DNA of 64,000 nt from G963676095 sp963676095 (GTDB taxonomy: Bacteria; Bacteroidota; Bacteroidia; Bacteroidales; Prolixibacteraceae): NCBI GenBank assembly GCA_963676095.1, contig OY781040.1, positions 7,440,001-7,504,000 of the forward strand, read 5' to 3'. Positions within the stretch are counted from its first letter, which is position 1, and every line of letters begins with the position of its first letter. The position numbers and the translations under genes are program-made. Below the pieces are notes generated by a model. It saw only the letters and a list, made by a program, of their open reading frames with translations, ran no database searches and was not told where the DNA came from. This document shows, piece after piece, positions 61,600 through 64,000 of this stretch.

Positions 61600-62358
61600 T
61601 TACTGATAAACTGAATCCGATAGGTTTTTGACTAAATGGAACCGGTCTGCTACCTGGCTCGCTGATGGGAGCACTTCATTTACCGCGGCAGAATAGGCGC
61701 TTGATCTGTCCCTGCAAACCAACTGGATTTCTTTATATGATTGTAGGAACTTCTTTACCTCTTTCCCGTCTCTTCCTGGTAAAAGATCTACAGCTCTTCC
61801 CCGGTCCATGTCGACCAGGATGGTTCCGTAAGAAGTCCCTTTACGGTATGCCAAGTCATCAATCCCTATATTGGGGATTTGATATGCAGAAGGAAGGACA
61901 CATTTATTTACCAGTCTCAAACAGGTAGAGGGGCTGACCGGAATCCGGATAAGTTTTGACAGCCACGAACTTTTCCTGGCTGATGTTTCCAGGCTCATCC
62001 GGGTTAACAGTTGACCTGCCCGGCTGGTCCTTCTGGCATACCGGTCCAATCTACCTGTCAATTCTTGTGAAAATATTTTTTGGGAGCATCGCTTGTTCCG
62101 GCAGAAAAATTTTCGAACAATTAACTTTATGTTCACCTGTTTATCTGCAATAGACAAATCCTGCAAGCTTCTGTAATAGAGACTATGAATGCTCGTACTC
62201 TTTTTTCCGCATCGTGGGCAAAAACCTGATCTGGATTTGATTTCAGCAATGATCATTATTCCTGGGTCTTTAATATGAACTTCATTAATTCTTATCCCTG
62301 AAAGTTGTAACAGGGCATTAAAAGGGCTAAATTTGCTCTTATTAGCAAATTGCTTCAT
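61600..62358 (-). pseudogene. ISL3-family transposase, C-terminally truncated
   Basis: A 252-aa frame with the N-terminal zinc finger FCPRCGKKS...CRNKRCSQ, the helix-turn-helix region and the first part of the DDE domain: IGIDDLAYRKGTSYGTILVDMDRGRAVDLLPGRDG, then LVCRDRSSAYSAAV and QVADRFHLVKNL. Intact ISL3 transposases are 400 residues or more, so the last catalytic Glu is missing. The break at about 61610 meets the IS66 fragments. Confidence 0.85.
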
Positions 62359-62615
62359 TTTATATCTTAAATATTTAAATATCAGAAAGTTAAATTAGAT
62401 ATAAATGTTGAGATTTGCTAATATTTTTCACTATATATTTACTTGTTTATCACATATTTATCTGTAATTTTTTATCTCTTTTTCCATCATTTTCATTCAC
62501 CAAAAATGACGAAGAACCACTTTGACCGGAATACTCACTACAATTTTGGTTTTGCAGCTTGAAGTTATGAGGAAGCTGTTCTGCCAGGTCTTTAGGGTAG
62601 TTCGTATCATACAGG

Positions 62616-62693
62616 AATGTGAGGCCGTTTCACCAACGTTTGGGAGGGTGTCTCACACGTGTTAGTGAAGGTTTCTCCTCTGATTGGGAAAGG
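62616..62693. repeat. inverted, two-unit copy of the 23-bp array
   Basis: CCGTTTCACCAACGTT, then GGGAGGGTGTCTCACACGTG and CCTCTGATTGGGAAAGGA are the reverse complement of 59593-59714 with two of the four units missing. The copy has replaced the end of the tyrosine recombinase gene. Confidence 0.72.
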
Positions 62694-62696
62694 ACG

Positions 62697-63191
62697 GATG
62701 TGGATGGTACGGCGCCCGAAGTCGATATCTGAGAGCTTCAGATTGATCACTTCCTGGCCACGCAAGCCTGCAGAATAGATCAGGCAAAGCACGATGCGGT
62801 GCTTCAGTAAGCCCGGTGCTTTGAACAACTCTTTCAACTCTGATCAGTCCAGGATAACCGGCAGACGGGTATCCCCTTTCAATGAAGGTAGCGGGATAGC
62901 CCGTTTATTGTTTCCCGGCAGGTGAAAATAATAACGCAAGCCATAAACGGCATGTTTAAAATTACTACGTGAAGGGGATTTTGACGACAAGGCCAGGGAG
63001 GCCAGGTATTCATTGTTCTCATCGTCGCTTACCTGTTCGGGCAACCGTCCGAAGAGAAGTGAAATTTGAGCAATCCGGCGGATGTAATTGAGAAGGGTGC
63101 TTTTGCTCTGTCCACGAAGGATGACCTGCTGTTGCAGCAGTTTGTACACTTTTTCAAAACCATCAATGGGTTGAATGGCTTTTTCAACCAA
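62697..63191 (-). pseudogene. tyrosine recombinase, N-terminal part with a premature stop
   Basis: The core-binding domain (LLQQQVILRGQSKSTLLNYIRRIAQI, FKHAVYGLRYYFHLPG) is followed by SLKGDTRLPVILD and then TGA at about 62843. The frame resumes as SELKELFKAPGLLKHRIVLCLIYSAGLRGQEVINLKLSDIDF, which holds the first catalytic Arg (GLRGQE). Homology stops after RRTIHIRP, where a 23-bp array copy begins. The C-terminal half is absent here but a matching-type piece lies at 55872-56042. Confidence 0.8.
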
Positions 63192-63304
63192 GGTAGGTTC
63201 GTTTCTTTTTTTTCATGATGATTAATATTATAGATTAAACATGAGACCAATTTACCAATTATCAATAACTTTGGTTTCGAGCTAGCCCGAAGGGATTTAG
63301 TTCA

Positions 63305-63354
63305 ATCGAATAGCCCGCCCTGCCAGCACTTGCTGGCAGGGCGGGCTATTCGAT
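63305..63354. repeat. perfect 24-bp-arm palindrome derived from a group II intron 3' end
   Basis: ATCGAATAGCCCGCCCTGCC... and its exact complement meet at a 2-bp centre. One arm, TGCTGGCAGGGCGGGCTATT plus CGAT, equals the domain VI end of the intron remnant at 53515-53545. It lies 12 bp past the esterase stop codon and could act as a terminator, though no T tract follows. Confidence 0.75.
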
Positions 63355-63366
63355 TATGTGGCATTT

Positions 63367-64000
63367 TTATTTTCTTTGTTTAATCATCCAATCATATATT
63401 TCTTGTTTTTCAAAAATATAATGAATTCCATGTCCAGCATTATCTATCCGAGTATACATAATATTTCCATTGCAATTTTGCAACCTTTTTACTAATCTAT
63501 CAGTCTCATTAACATTTATTTCAGTATCGGCAGTACCATGAAATGTCCAAATTGGAATTCTATTAATTCGACATATATCCAACGAATCATTGCAACCTCC
63601 ACATAAAGGTACTATTGCTGCTATTCTATCAGGATAGTCCATTGCGGCATGCCACGCACCAAATCCGCCCATGCTTATCCCGGTCACATAAACTCTATTG
63701 GTATCAATGCGATATTTCATTGTCAAATCCTGATATAATGAATCTAACCAATCTATCCGAGACCAATAAGTTGTATCCGGACATTGGGGTGAAGCAATTA
63801 TAAAATCATAATTATTACCTTTATCTATCAGGTATGGCAATCCATAAGCTTTGAGTTTATTTAAATCCTTGCCACGCTGAGAGCCACCATGAAGATAAAT
63901 AATCAGAGGAAATGAATCATTATGACTATTATAATCCTTTGGTAAATACAGTAAATAATTACATTTTACTTTAGGCTTAGTATTAATCTGAGAGAATATA
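63367..64000 (-). CDS. alpha/beta-hydrolase esterase (partial, 5' end outside window)
   Basis: The frame stays open to the window edge. It shows the oxyanion strand FPLIIYLHGGSQRGKDL, then the nucleophile elbow VYVTGISMGGFGAWHAA, the Asp in TFHGTADTEI and the His in NAGHGIHYIF. This is the pattern of esterase-D/LpqC-like or prolyl-oligopeptidase-like hydrolases, often secreted in Bacteroidota. The catalytic Ser-Asp-His triad is complete. The N-terminus, and so any signal peptide, is not visible. Substrate unknown. Confidence 0.85.
   Translation of the reverse strand, partial: IFSQINTKPKVKCNYLLYLPKDYNSHNDSFPLIIYLHGGSQRGKDLNKLKAYGLPYLIDKGNNYDFIIASPQCPDTTYWSRIDWLDSLYQDLTMKYRIDTNRVYVTGISMGGFGAWHAAMDYPDRIAAIVPLCGGCNDSLDICRINRIPIWTFHGTADTEINVNETDRLVKRLQNCNGNIMYTRIDNAGHGIHYIFEKQEIYDWMIKQRK

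Overview
The window is a chromosome segment from a Bacteroidota bacterium, most likely order Bacteroidales. Supporting signs are TAnnTTTG-type promoter elements in front of several genes, the methylmalonyl-CoA / Na+-decarboxylase cluster in the order mce-mmdA-oadG-like-biotin carrier-mmdB, NigD-like and six-bladed beta-propeller lipoproteins, and a carbohydrate-degradation locus of secreted or lipid-anchored enzymes. I cannot name the genus from the sequence.

Region 1 (0-11.4 kb, + strand) is central carbon metabolism. A probable aconitase tail is followed by two adjacent isocitrate dehydrogenases of different families and apparently opposite coenzyme preference (NADP type II, then a type I enzyme carrying NAD-type residues), and by a mitochondrial-like citrate synthase. 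A ~1.1 kb gap then holds a ~500-nt, densely hairpinned non-coding RNA candidate with its own promoter and terminator. Next come an acyl-CoA:carboxylate CoA-transferase and the propionate branch: methylmalonyl-CoA epimerase, carboxyltransferase, a lamin-tail/OadG fusion, a biotin carrier and the membrane beta subunit.

Region 2 (11.5-25.5 kb) is housekeeping and stress functions: BFD-like ferredoxin, YjbQ, HD hydrolase, tRNA-Arg(CCG), a Crp/Fnr-like regulator with an AhpD-like protein and an SDR, CDGSH protein, MarC, a DRGH nuclease, NigD-like protein, thioredoxin lipoprotein, hydrolases, and an old-yellow-enzyme gene under a TetR regulator whose two matching operators are visible.

Region 3 (25.7-43.9 kb, - strand) is carbohydrate breakdown and anaplerosis. 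A GH89 alpha-N-acetylglucosaminidase sits beside an HGSNAT-like transmembrane acetyltransferase. PEP carboxylase is directly coupled to an LCIB/LCIC-type carbonic anhydrase. A long operon-like run carries GH28-like, alginate-lyase-like, GH43-like and GH36-like enzymes, a second HGSNAT-like protein and a deleted Gfo/Idh/MocA gene. No SusC/SusD is present in the window.

Region 4 (44-48.3 kb) has an Nramp transporter and two overlapping beta-propeller lipoprotein genes.

Region 5 (48.3-63.4 kb) is a decayed mobile-element landscape. It holds a 121-bp inverted repeat pair, a Vat-type acetyltransferase, a response regulator cut by an IS21 remnant that is fused to a group II intron remnant, a ~59-bp palindromic element inserted twice in that intron's reverse-transcriptase gene, 22/23-bp tandem arrays with palindromic cores, and a TPR gene split by an intact IS. 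It also holds toxin-antitoxin genes, IS66 and ISL3 remnants, and two collinear fragments of a tyrosine recombinase. The window ends inside an esterase gene.
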